Shown here: piece after piece, positions 1 to 7,715 of the stretch
Position numbering within the stretch: the first letter of the stretch is position 1
Layout of the letters: every line of letters starts with the position of its first letter
Source: Hymenobacter nivis
GTDB taxonomy: Bacteria > Bacteroidota > Bacteroidia > Cytophagales > Hymenobacteraceae
Assembly (NCBI RefSeq): GCF_006439025.1
Contig: NZ_RCYZ01000004.1
Span: forward strand, 124,001-188,000
Direction of reading: 5' to 3'
DNA length: 64,000 nt
Program-made: the position numbers and the translations under genes
The notes under the pieces: generated by a model
Database searches by the model: none
Seen by the model: only the letters and a program-made list of their open reading frames with translations
Told to the model about the DNA's origin: nothing

Positions 1-154
1 CGTAGGCCACCGTCTGGAAGCCAAAGGCGGCCTTGTAGTAGTAGGCCGCCTGCTTGGCGTTGCCCACGTAAAATTCGAGGTGGTCGGTGCCGAGCAGGGG
101 TAGGAAGTCGGCGGTGGCGCGTTGCTGGAGGGCTTGGGCTACTTGGGGTTCCAT
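1..154 (-). CDS. hppD: 4-hydroxyphenylpyruvate dioxygenase, N-terminal part (cut by window edge)
   Basis: The minus strand reads from an ATG at 154 off the left edge, giving 51 residues beginning MEPQVAQALQQ. The stretch DFLPLLGTDHLEFYVGNAKQ followed by AAYYYKAAFGFQ is typical of the first glyoxalase/VOC domain of 4-hydroxyphenylpyruvate dioxygenase, the Fe(II) enzyme that makes homogentisate in tyrosine catabolism. The metal ligands lie beyond the edge. It diverges from the LysR-type gene at 333, which may regulate it. The related hydroxymandelate synthase cannot be formally excluded from the N-terminus alone. Confidence 0.82.
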   Translation of the reverse strand, partial: MEPQVAQALQQRATADFLPLLGTDHLEFYVGNAKQAAYYYKAAFGFQTVAY

Positions 155-303
155 GGGGCGGGGTGGGATGAGGTGGCGGGTTGTAAGCGGCTGCCTGTTA
201 ATTCTTCGTTAGCAGGATAGTGGGCAGATGAAGGCAGGCGGCTGGTACGCAATACTAACGCCCGTTAGGGCCCCAAGTCCAATATCGGTTCCTTATGACG
301 CCA

Positions 304-318
304 ATAAGAAATTCTTAT
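304..318. promoter_or_regulatory. Palindromic operator candidate between hppD and the LysR-type gene
   Basis: ATAAGAA-A-TTCTTAT is a perfect 7-bp dyad with a one-base centre, ending 14 bp before the LysR-type start codon. A second overlapping TTAT-N7-ATAA dyad spans 293-307 and includes a T-N11-A match (294 to 306), the usual LysR box form. It is an AT-rich island in a GC-rich divergent promoter region, the expected place for an autoregulatory LysR site. Binding is inferred. Confidence 0.5.
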
Positions 319-319
319 C

Positions 320-327
320 GAGCTTTG
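320..327 (+). promoter_or_regulatory. Weak -7 promoter box for the LysR-type gene
   Basis: GAGCTTTG, a near match to the Bacteroidota TAnnTTTG box, ends 5 nt before the ATG at 333. The same GAGCTTTGC arrangement precedes the M1 peptidase on the other strand. Confidence 0.4.
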
Positions 328-332
328 CGGGC

Positions 333-1226
333 ATGGAACTCCGCCAGCTGCGCTATTTTGCCGAGGTGGCCACCGCGCTGCACTACGGCCGGGCGGCCGA
401 GCGGCTGTGCGTGTCGCAGCCGGCCCTGAGCCAGCAGATTCAGCTGCTGGAACGCGAGCTGGGCGTCGAGCTGTTCGACCACCAGCAGCGCACCCGCCAG
501 CGCCGGGTGGTGCTCACCGAGGCCGGCACCGTGTTTCTGGCCGAGGCCCAGCGCCTGCTGCGCCTCAGCCGCGAGGCCATTGAAACGGTGCGCCGTGTGG
601 GGGCCCCCCACAAAACTGTGGAACTGGGCTACTACCAACTCCTGCGCCCCGACCGACTGGTGGGCATCGTGCAGCGCTTCGCCCAGCACTTCCCCGACGT
701 GCAGTTTCACCTCCACGAGCTGCCCACCTTCCGGGCCGTGCAGGAGGCGCTGCTGGCCGAAACCATCGACTTGGGCCTTACCATGTTGCCGCTGCTGCAC
801 GCCGAGCTGGCGGCGCGGCCCTTCGGCCAGGGCGGGCTGGCCGTGGCCCTGCCCGCCGCCCACCCGCTGGCGGTGCTGGCCGAAGTGCCGCTGGGGGCCC
901 TGGCGCACGAGAAATGGGTAGAAATCAGCCGCCCGCTGCACCCAGTGTATGACGAGATTGAGCACCTCTGCCAGCAGGCGGGCTTCAGCCGGCGCGGTGC
1001 CATCGTGCAGGAAGTGTCGTCGCTGGAGATGCTCAGCAACTTCGTCAGCCTGGGCATCGGCATCGCCTTCGTGCCCTCGTTCTTCGATTTGGAGCGGGTG
1101 CCCGGCGTGGTGGCCCGGCCGCTGCGCGTGCCCGCCGGCGCGGCGGAAGTGGTGCTCACGCAGTGCGTGGCCTACCTAGCCGCGCGCCCGGGGCCCCTGC
1201 TGCAAGCGCTGGTGGCCCTGGTGTGA
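333..1226 (+). CDS. LysR family transcriptional regulator
   Basis: This is a 297-residue LysR-type regulator. The N-terminal winged helix-turn-helix is clear: MELRQLRYFAEVA, then HYGRAAERLCVSQPALSQQI, LERELGVELFDH and LTEAG. The C-terminal two-thirds is a periplasmic-binding-type effector domain resembling the BenM/CatM group of aromatic-compound regulators. An in-frame ATG exists at 228, but the family's canonical start (MELRQLRYF) is at 333. It is divergent from hppD with a dyad between them, so control of tyrosine or aromatic catabolism is likely but inferred. Confidence 0.9.
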   Translation: MELRQLRYFAEVATALHYGRAAERLCVSQPALSQQIQLLERELGVELFDHQQRTRQRRVVLTEAGTVFLAEAQRLLRLSREAIETVRRVGAPHKTVELGYYQLLRPDRLVGIVQRFAQHFPDVQFHLHELPTFRAVQEALLAETIDLGLTMLPLLHAELAARPFGQGGLAVALPAAHPLAVLAEVPLGALAHEKWVEISRPLHPVYDEIEHLCQQAGFSRRGAIVQEVSSLEMLSNFVSLGIGIAFVPSFFDLERVPGVVARPLRVPAGAAEVVLTQCVAYLAARPGPLLQALVALV

Positions 1227-1232
1227 ACGGTT

Positions 1233-1326
1233 GTAGCGCGGACTTTGTAGTCCGCGGCGCTCGCTTCGTCCTGCCAATAATCGGGCAGCGACCGGGCAAA
1301 GCCGCGGACTGCAAAGTCCGCGCTAC
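1233..1326. repeat. REPIN-like double-palindrome element, copy A
   Basis: This 94-bp element between the LysR-type and M1 peptidase stop codons has 25-bp terminal inverted repeats (1233-1257 and 1302-1326) with one mismatch. Each arm is itself a hairpin, GCGGACT-ttg(t/c)-AGTCCGC, so the unit is two inverted small palindromes around a spacer, the REPIN/BIME architecture. The spacer carries CGCTCGCTTCGTCC, which recurs in copy B (29955-30039) in the opposite orientation. No transposase or RAYT gene is present in the window. Confidence 0.8.
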
Positions 1327-1369
1327 ACGCGCCGAGCCCGTTCAACCGCTCAGACTCGCAGCGGCTGGG

Positions 1370-3937
1370 CTACAGTCTAGCGGCGCGGTACAGGTTGTCG
1401 GCCGATTGCTCGATTTTGGCCCGCAGGGGCGCGGGGTAGTCCGGCCGCTCTTGCAGGAACTGGCGCACGGTGGCGGCGGCCGTGGGCGTGCGGTACCAGC
1501 GCAGGGTGGCCCCCAGCCAGGTTTGGGGGAAGAAAATGTCGCCTGTGCGCTGCAGTTCTTCTACTAACGCCAGGCTTTGCGGGAGGTACTTCTCGGAGTA
1601 CGCGACGCGTAGCGGGTGGTGCAGGTAGGCGAGGGCAGAGGCTACCCAGGCTTCCTTCTCGCGGTTTTTGGCGTCGGCTAGGCCGGCGAAAAAGGCGTCG
1701 CGCACCGCCGCATCGTCCGAGAGCGAGGGCAGCAGGTACTGCAGGCGCTGGCGGCGGTCGGGGTTTTGGATGCGGGCCAACTGGGTTTGCAAAATCTGCG
1801 CGTAGCCCGGGTAGGCGCGCACGGCCAGGGCGGCGGCCAGGTCGGTGTAGTCGTCTTCGGTGAGGACGACGCCGGCGGGCGGACGCTTGGCTTGCCAGAC
1901 GTCGTGGAGGCGGTCTTGGGCGGCGCGGCTCAGGGCCAGGCCGGCGTAGGCCTTGAAGAGCAACTTCTTGAGGTTCGGGGGCCCTACTTGCTGCACGGCG
2001 GCCCACAGCTCGGGCTCCAGCGACGCGGCCAGGGCCGGGCGCTCGGCGGGCGGGGTGAAGCGCCAGAACAGGCTCGATACCTGGTCGAGTAGCAGGCCCA
2101 GGTTCAGCTCTTCGGGCTCGTGGGCCAGCAGCGGGCGCAGCAGGGCCAGCACCTGCGCCGGGGCCCCGGCCTGGCCCGCTAGTAGGTTCTCGTTCAGGTT
2201 GATGTAGGCCGCGGCACGCATCAGCGGGCTGGCCAGGGCCCCCAGGTGCGGCAGGCCGCGGGCGTCTACCGGGAAGCGCCCGTAGCCCAGGCCCGACGAG
2301 TTAAGCAGCACGTACTGCGGGGCGGGGCGGCCCTCGGCGGCGCGCAGGCGCAGGGTGGCCCCGCGCATGTCGGCGGGCAGCTCCTCCACGTGGTCGGCGT
2401 ACACGAGGGCCACGGCGAAGGCCTGGGGCCAGGTGCGGCGGCTGCCGTCCTCACCCTTTTGGCTGAGGGTGAAGGATTTAATTTCACCGCCCGCCGTGCG
2501 CAGCTGATAATCGAACACCGGCCGGCCGGGCTCGTTCACCCACACCTTGTTCCAGGCCTGGAGGTCGGCAGGGGTGCGGGCGTCGAGGATTTGGATGAGG
2601 TCGGGCCAGGTGGCGTTGCCGTAGGCGTAGCGCTTCAGGTATTCGCGCAGGCCGTCGCGGAAGGCGTCGGGGCCCATCAACAGCTCAAGCTGGCGCATCA
2701 TGATGGGCGCTTTGTGGTAGATGATGTTGCCGTAGAGCGAGCCCGCGGCCTGCAGATTATCAAGCGGTTGGCGGATGGGATTGGCGCCGGCGGTGCGGTC
2801 CACGGCGTAGGCGGCGGGGTAGTGGTCGGTGACGAACTTGAGGTCGTAGTTGCCGTCGGGCTGCGTGACGGTGCTGATTTTGTCGGCCATGAAGTTGGCG
2901 AACACCTCCTTGGTCCACACGTCGTCAAACCAGCGCATGGTCACGAGGTCGCCGAACCACATGTGGGCCGTTTCGTGGGCCAGCAGGTTGGCGCGCCCGT
3001 TGAGCTGCTCGCGGGTGGCCCCGCCGTCCAGAAACAGCGAAGCGGCCTTGTAGTCAATCGTGCCCGGGTGCTCCATGCCGCCGTACTGGAAGTCGGGAAT
3101 GCCCACAAAGTCGAACTTCTGGAACGGGTACGGCCGCTGGGTGTAGTCCTGCAAAAACTTTAGGGCCCCCGCCTGAATGGCGAAAATGGGCCCCAGGCTG
3201 CGGCCGAGCTTGGCGGTGTCGGTTTCGCGGTAGTAGAAGTGCATCGGTCGCCCGTCGAGCCGCTGCTCCAGGTGCCGAAACTTGCCCGTGGCGAAGGCAA
3301 ACAGGTAGGTGCTCAGGGTGTCGGACGGCGCGAAGCGGTACGTTTTGGTGCCGTCGGCGGCGTCGCGCGTCGAGTCGACCAGGGGCCCGTTGGCCACGGC
3401 TTGCCAGGCGGCGGGCACCGTGAGGGTAAGGGCAAACGTGGCCTTCACGTCGGGCTGGTCGAAGCACGGAAACACGGTGCGGGCGCGGTCGGGCACGAGC
3501 AGCGTGTAGGCAAACTCGGGGTTGCGGTTCAACGACCGGCTGCCGGCCGTGAAGCTGATTTCCAGCGCGTTGGGCCCTGGGCGTAGGTAGCGCGGCGCGA
3601 TGAGCACGTGCTCGCGCCGCTGCACTGGCGCCACCGCCTGGCCGTTCACCGCCAGACGCTGCACTGCCCCGGCGGGCGCTTTAAAGTCGAGCGCCAGCGA
3701 ATCGGTGGGCGCCGTGCGCAGCTCGAAGCGTACGGTTTCGGTGGCTGCCACGGGCTGTGTGGGGGCCCCGGGCAGCGTGAAGTGCAGAGTGTAGGCCACG
3801 CGGCGTAGCGCTTGGGCCCGCTGCGCCGCCAGCGCCGCCGACACGCCGGTTTGCAGGGGTGCGGCCGGCGCGCCGGGGCCCTGGGCCAGGGCCCCCAGGG
3901 GCAACAAAAGGAAAACGCAGTAGCGGAGAAACGTCAT
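1370..3937 (-). CDS. M1 family metallopeptidase (aminopeptidase N type), secreted
   Basis: This 855-residue zinc aminopeptidase releases N-terminal amino acids from peptides. It shows the exopeptidase motif GGMEH (about residues 286-290) and HETAH at 321-325 followed after 18 residues by the third zinc ligand Glu344, the M1 signature HExxH-x18-E. The chosen ATG at 3937 gives MTFLRYCVFLLLPLGALA, a convincing signal peptide; an upstream ATG at 3973 would bury it. It is therefore probably periplasmic or outer-membrane associated. The C-terminal half is helical and lower in recognisable motifs, as usual for the family. It converges with the LysR-type gene across the REPIN-like element. Its box GAGCTTTG (3942-3949) lies 4 nt upstream. 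Confidence 0.92.
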   Translation of the reverse strand: MTFLRYCVFLLLPLGALAQGPGAPAAPLQTGVSAALAAQRAQALRRVAYTLHFTLPGAPTQPVAATETVRFELRTAPTDSLALDFKAPAGAVQRLAVNGQAVAPVQRREHVLIAPRYLRPGPNALEISFTAGSRSLNRNPEFAYTLLVPDRARTVFPCFDQPDVKATFALTLTVPAAWQAVANGPLVDSTRDAADGTKTYRFAPSDTLSTYLFAFATGKFRHLEQRLDGRPMHFYYRETDTAKLGRSLGPIFAIQAGALKFLQDYTQRPYPFQKFDFVGIPDFQYGGMEHPGTIDYKAASLFLDGGATREQLNGRANLLAHETAHMWFGDLVTMRWFDDVWTKEVFANFMADKISTVTQPDGNYDLKFVTDHYPAAYAVDRTAGANPIRQPLDNLQAAGSLYGNIIYHKAPIMMRQLELLMGPDAFRDGLREYLKRYAYGNATWPDLIQILDARTPADLQAWNKVWVNEPGRPVFDYQLRTAGGEIKSFTLSQKGEDGSRRTWPQAFAVALVYADHVEELPADMRGATLRLRAAEGRPAPQYVLLNSSGLGYGRFPVDARGLPHLGALASPLMRAAAYINLNENLLAGQAGAPAQVLALLRPLLAHEPEELNLGLLLDQVSSLFWRFTPPAERPALAASLEPELWAAVQQVGPPNLKKLLFKAYAGLALSRAAQDRLHDVWQAKRPPAGVVLTEDDYTDLAAALAVRAYPGYAQILQTQLARIQNPDRRQRLQYLLPSLSDDAAVRDAFFAGLADAKNREKEAWVASALAYLHHPLRVAYSEKYLPQSLALVEELQRTGDIFFPQTWLGATLRWYRTPTAAATVRQFLQERPDYPAPLRAKIEQSADNLYRAARL

Positions 3938-3941
3938 GGGG

Positions 3942-3949
3942 CAAAGCTC
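3942..3949 (-). promoter_or_regulatory. Weak -7 promoter box for the M1 peptidase
   Basis: On the minus strand GAGCTTTG ends 4 nt before the ATG at 3937, as for the LysR-type gene at 320-327. Confidence 0.4.
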
Positions 3950-4110
3950 GCGGCAAAAGGCGCATCCGGCCAAGAGTCCGCTACCGCCGGTGCGGGAGAG
4001 GGTGAGTTGCTGACGTTTCGGCGGCGGCTCGGGGCCCTAAATCGTCGCGTGGTCTAGTGCCACGATTGGCGAAAAACCCACGAAAAGGCCGGCCGGCCGC
4101 ACCCTGGGCG

Positions 4111-4118
4111 TACTTTTG
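4111..4118 (+). promoter_or_regulatory. -7 promoter box of mtgA
   Basis: TACTTTTG, a full match to TAnnTTTG, ends 5 nt before the ATG at 4124. The transcript is probably leaderless or nearly so. Confidence 0.7.
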
Positions 4119-4123
4119 CCCCC

Positions 4124-4894
4124 ATGCCACCCCTTTCTTCCGCTCGCCAAAAGTCAATTTATTACCTCCGCCAAGCCACCCGGCTGGCTTTGCAAGTGGG
4201 GGCGGCGCTGTTTCTGGCGTCGGTGGCGTGGGTGCTGATTTACCGCTGGGTGGCCCCTCCTGCTACCTGGCTCATGCTCGACCGCCGGGCCCACGCGCCG
4301 GTGGGCCTGGGCTACTATGGCATTCACGGGGAGGGGGCGCGCCACATTCGCTACCGCTTCCGCACCTTGGATGAAGTGGCCCCCACGGTGCCCCTGGCCC
4401 TGGTGGCGGCCGAAGACCAGCGCTTCCTGATTCACCACGGCTTCGACCTGGACGCCCTGGTGCACGCCGCCAAGCGCAACTGGAACGGCGACGGCAAGCA
4501 CATCGTGGGCGGCAGCACCATCTCGCAGCAGGTGGCCAAAAACGTGTTCCTCTGGCAGGGCCGCAGCTACGTGCGCAAGGCCGCCGAGGCCTACTTCACG
4601 GTGCTCATCGAAACGCTGTGGAGCAAGCGCCGCATCATGGAAATGTACCTGAGCGTGGCCGAAATGGGCGACTGCACCTTTGGCGTGGAAGCCGCCAGCG
4701 AGCGGTACTTCCACAAATCGGCCGACCGCCTCACGGCCCCCGAAGCCGCCCTGCTGGCCGGCGTGCTGCCCAACCCGCTCCGCTTCCGCGCCTCCGACCC
4801 CGGCCCCGTGGCCCGCGCCAAGCAACTGCGGGTGCTGCGCAACATGCGCCGCCTGGGCGGCACCGCATACGTAGCGGAGATTACGGGGGAGTGA
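4124..4894 (+). CDS. mtgA: Monofunctional biosynthetic peptidoglycan transglycosylase
   Basis: MtgA (256 residues) polymerises lipid II into glycan strands at the inner membrane. One N-terminal membrane segment is visible at about 22-44. The GT51 motifs follow in order: EDQRFLIHHGF with catalytic Glu97, then GGSTISQQVAKN at about 129-140, then KRRIMEMYLSVAEMG. Length and architecture match MtgA rather than a bifunctional penicillin-binding protein, since no transpeptidase domain follows. Its 3' end overlaps the convergent gene at 4881 by 14 bp. Confidence 0.95.
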   Translation: MPPLSSARQKSIYYLRQATRLALQVGAALFLASVAWVLIYRWVAPPATWLMLDRRAHAPVGLGYYGIHGEGARHIRYRFRTLDEVAPTVPLALVAAEDQRFLIHHGFDLDALVHAAKRNWNGDGKHIVGGSTISQQVAKNVFLWQGRSYVRKAAEAYFTVLIETLWSKRRIMEMYLSVAEMGDCTFGVEAASERYFHKSADRLTAPEAALLAGVLPNPLRFRASDPGPVARAKQLRVLRNMRRLGGTAYVAEITGE

Positions 4895-5321
4895 GGGGAG
4901 GATTTAAGTCCATTGGCATGGGGTAATTCGCAATCCACCATTTTCTTACAAATGGTGTTATAGAAAAGCCGTACTCTTGCACGTATTGTTCATTGCAACT
5001 CCACATACACCAATATTCTGCGGTTGAGGCGTGTAAATCAGTGTTTTGATCTAAAAGTTCTTCGATTTTCAACCAAGCGGAATCTAAATTCTCAGGAGTT
5101 GACTGCTCAGAAGCAGCTTGTAATAGCATTTCCATTAGTACGATGCGCTCCGCACTAGCTGCGCGGTGGTACAAGTGAAAATAACTATTCAATCCCTCCG
5201 GTGTGGCAACTTCCCAAGGCCAATCCTGCATCCCGTCGTGATAAGGAAGCCCTAATTGGTGAGCGACCCATTCCCGGGCTTCAGGAGTTTCCCATCGAAA
5301 TGGCGGTATGGGCTTTATCAT
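4881..5321 (-). CDS. Hypothetical protein, AT-richer orphan
   Basis: I do not recognise this 146-residue protein. It has no signal peptide or membrane segment, is acidic and rich in Trp, Tyr and Glu, and contains WCMWSCNEQYVQEYG near the C-terminus. Its region (about 4920-5500) is clearly poorer in GC than the neighbours, with many A/T third positions, which suggests recent acquisition. Size, acidity and isolation would fit an immunity-type or other accessory protein, but nothing in the sequence proves this. It converges with mtgA, overlapping it by 14 bp. Confidence 0.65.
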   Translation of the reverse strand: MIKPIPPFRWETPEAREWVAHQLGLPYHDGMQDWPWEVATPEGLNSYFHLYHRAASAERIVLMEMLLQAASEQSTPENLDSAWLKIEELLDQNTDLHASTAEYWCMWSCNEQYVQEYGFSITPFVRKWWIANYPMPMDLNPPLTPP

Positions 5322-5529
5322 GCCAACAATGTAGAGGGAAGAGTTGAAAACCAGGTAGAAACAGCCAAAACATTCTTTGCTCTGCCGTTCACCAAACGCC
5401 CCGCTAGCAAGCCTGCGCTAATCCCGCGTAACCGTTCTCAGGGGCCCCATAATCCCCCGCAATCAATCAATCAAAAGCAGCCGGTATTGGTTACCGCCGG
5501 GCAATTAAATACCCCTCACGACTTTCCCC

Positions 5530-6657
5530 TTGGAATCTTCTTCTAGCGCCACGCTGCCAATCATTATCATTGGCGCGGGCCTGGCGGGCCTCACGGCGGC
5601 CCGGGCCCTCACGGCGGCGGGGCAGCCCGTGCTAGTGCTCGAAGCCCGTGACCGGGTGGGCGGCCGCACGCTGGCCGTGCCGGCGCTGCCCGGGGGCCCC
5701 GACGCCGAGCACCTGGACCTGGGCGCCACCTGGGGCTGGGCGCACCACCCGTACCTGATGCGGCTGCTGGCCGAGCTGGGCACCCGGCCCTTTGTGCAGC
5801 CCAGCGCCGGGGCCACGGCCTACGAAACCGCCCAGGGCGTGCACCGGGTGCCCAATCCGTCGGGCTCGGCGGGCTACCTGCGCGTGGCGGGCGGGGCAGC
5901 CGCGCTCTGCCGCACCCTGGCTCGGCAGCTGCCCGACGGGTGCCTGCACCTGGGGGCCCGCGTGGTGGAGCTGCGCCAGCTGCCCGGCCCGGAAGCAGGG
6001 GTGGAGGTGACGGTGGCGCAGGCCGGCCACACGCGGCAGTACCGGGCCCCGGCCGTGGTGCTGGCGCTGCCGCCGCGCCTGGTGGCCCACAGCCTCCGGT
6101 TTGTGCCCGCGCTGCCCGCGCCGCTGCACCAGGACATGCAGGCCGTGCCCACCTGGATGGGCCACGCCATGAAAAGCGTAGCGGTGTACGCCGCTCCGTT
6201 TTGGCGGGCGCAGGGCTGGTCGGGCTTTGCGGTGAGCCAGGTGGGGCCCCTGGTCGAAATCCACGACGCCTCGCCGGCCACGGGCCCGCTGGGGGCCCTG
6301 TTCGGGTTTTTTGCCGCCGAAGACCCGCTGCGGGCGGCGCCGGTGGCCGAGCGGCAAGCCGCGGTGCTGGCCCAGCTGGCGCGCCTGTTCGGCCCCGGGG
6401 CCCTAACCCCGCTCGCCTACCATGAATTGGACTGGACCCAGGAGCCCCTGACCAGCGCGCCCGCCGACGCGCAAGCCCCGCGCGAGGTGCCGCTCCGGGG
6501 CCCCGCGCTGCTGCGCCAGCCGCACTGGGATGGAGCCCTGCACTGGGCCGGCGCCGAAACCTCCCTCAGCGAGTGGGGCCGCCTCGACGGGGCCGTAGAA
6601 TCGGGCCAGTGGGCCGCGGCGCAGGTGCTGCGGCAGCTGGCTGGTGCGGCCATTTAG
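5530..6657 (+). CDS. FAD-dependent amine oxidase-like oxidoreductase
   Basis: This 375-residue flavoprotein opens with the FAD-binding Rossmann motif IIIIGAGLAGLTAARAL (GxGxxG at about 15-20), the ribose-binding Glu39 in VLEARDRVGGRT, and ends with the FAD-contact region WAGAETSLSEWGRLDGAVESG, the order seen in monoamine oxidase and phytoene desaturase relatives. The substrate cannot be inferred. No ATG precedes the Rossmann motif, and an in-frame TAA lies at 5506-5508, so TTG at 5530 is the likely start. It stands alone between short gene-free stretches. Confidence 0.85.
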   Translation: MESSSSATLPIIIIGAGLAGLTAARALTAAGQPVLVLEARDRVGGRTLAVPALPGGPDAEHLDLGATWGWAHHPYLMRLLAELGTRPFVQPSAGATAYETAQGVHRVPNPSGSAGYLRVAGGAAALCRTLARQLPDGCLHLGARVVELRQLPGPEAGVEVTVAQAGHTRQYRAPAVVLALPPRLVAHSLRFVPALPAPLHQDMQAVPTWMGHAMKSVAVYAAPFWRAQGWSGFAVSQVGPLVEIHDASPATGPLGALFGFFAAEDPLRAAPVAERQAAVLAQLARLFGPGALTPLAYHELDWTQEPLTSAPADAQAPREVPLRGPALLRQPHWDGALHWAGAETSLSEWGRLDGAVESGQWAAAQVLRQLAGAAI

Positions 6658-6897
6658 CCAAGTTTACCAGCCTTCAGAACGGTGTAAAGAGGCATCCTTG
6701 CGTCTCTGATTTGAACGGGACCGTGGAACAGGGCCCAGGTAAGTCATTCACTTCTACCGGCGCAAAGGTGCGCTTCTGCACCAAACGAATTTATGTTTAA
6801 TTGGCTGTTAAACAAGGATGTATATTATGTGAATGCTAGTTGGGTAGGGCTACCTAAAATAGGTTCCGGGCTGGCAGGAAGCGGCGAATGGCTTAGG
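6658..6897. other. Gene-free 240-bp AT-richer spacer
   Basis: Between the FAD oxidoreductase stop and the 3D-domain gene stop I see no convincing gene, RNA or terminator. The composition drops towards AT around 6780-6860. A short ATG reading frame inside it runs antisense into the neighbouring gene and looks spurious. Confidence 0.5.
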
Positions 6898-7428
6898 CTA
6901 GCTGCCGTTGCGGCGGCGCGAAATCGACCGGATCTTTACGCCCGGCTGGAACACGTCGAAGTGCTCGCGGGGGCAGAATAGCACGTCGAGGCAGTGGCGG
7001 TAGCGGCGGTTCATGGTGTCGTGCACCGTGTACACGCCGTCGAGGGTGGGCGAGATGCCCGCCACCCGCACCGTGTCGCCGTAGGCAAAGGGGCCGCCCC
7101 AGCGCGCCAGCAAATCGTGGGAGAGGGCCAGCCAGCGAATGCGGCTGCTGTAGCCCGCCGGAATGGTCGAGTTGTCGGCCGTCACAAACGGCTCGTCGTC
7201 GGTTTGGCCCGGCACGGCCGAATAGGCCGTGGCCGTCACCGTGTAAAAAGGCCCGCGGGCCGCCAACTTCTGAAACGGGATGCGCCGCGCCCGCCGGGTG
7301 GCTGCGCGCGGGGCCAAAACAGTGGTGGTAGCCGTGGCCCGGCGGGCCGTTGTCGTGGGCCGCAAAAAGGGGGCGCTCAGCCCGGTTAGCGTCAACAAGC
7401 TACAGCCTACTAATTTAATTGAATTCAC
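6898..7428 (-). CDS. 3D domain-containing (RlpA-like double-psi barrel) secreted protein
   Basis: This 176-residue protein begins MNSIKLVGCSLLTLTGLSAPF, a signal-peptide-like stretch, followed by a Thr/Arg/Ala-rich linker. The C-terminal half has VTATAYSAVPGQTDD, then FAYGDTVRV, then LDGVYTVHDTMN and CLDVLF, the pattern of the 3D domain named for its conserved aspartates, found in MltA-type lytic transglycosylases and RlpA-like barrels. A cell-wall role is therefore likely. It lacks the rest of MltA, so enzymatic activity is unproven. Confidence 0.78.
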   Translation of the reverse strand: MNSIKLVGCSLLTLTGLSAPFLRPTTTARRATATTTVLAPRAATRRARRIPFQKLAARGPFYTVTATAYSAVPGQTDDEPFVTADNSTIPAGYSSRIRWLALSHDLLARWGGPFAYGDTVRVAGISPTLDGVYTVHDTMNRRYRHCLDVLFCPREHFDVFQPGVKIRSISRRRNGS

Positions 7429-7664
7429 TCAGGTATCCTCTAATCAGCCATCTTTTGAGCCCAATGGAACGGGCGCAACCCCCGTTGGGGCGGGGATAGA
7501 AGTGCTTAACCGTTAAGAGTATACTTTGTGTTCACAAAAATTGTCAATAATTGTACCAGCCAAATCAGCAAGTGCCCGTGGGGGCCCTGCGCTGCGATTT
7601 TGCGCGGGCGGCGGCCCGTTTTTTTTTGGCGGCGGCCGCGCCGGCGCAGCCGCGGGCGCGGGGT

Positions 7665-7672
7665 TACTTTTG
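7665..7672 (+). promoter_or_regulatory. -7 promoter box of rlmF
   Basis: TACTTTTG, a full match to TAnnTTTG, lies 43 nt before the chosen ATG at 7716. It supports that start over an in-frame ATG at 7551, upstream of the box. Confidence 0.65.
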
Positions 7673-7715
7673 CGGTTTGCCCGCGCGGGCAGCCCCCACT
7701 CAGCCGCCCCAGCCC

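Noticed and set aside
1233..1326. The double hairpin as an ordinary terminator of the LysR-type gene
   Set aside because: No T run follows, each arm is itself a hairpin, and a second copy with a matching spacer exists at 29955. Termination may be a side effect.
6793..6981. A short 62-aa frame in the spacer after the FAD oxidoreductase
   Set aside because: It runs into the antisense of the 3D-domain gene, has no homology pattern, and the remaining spacer shows no promoter.
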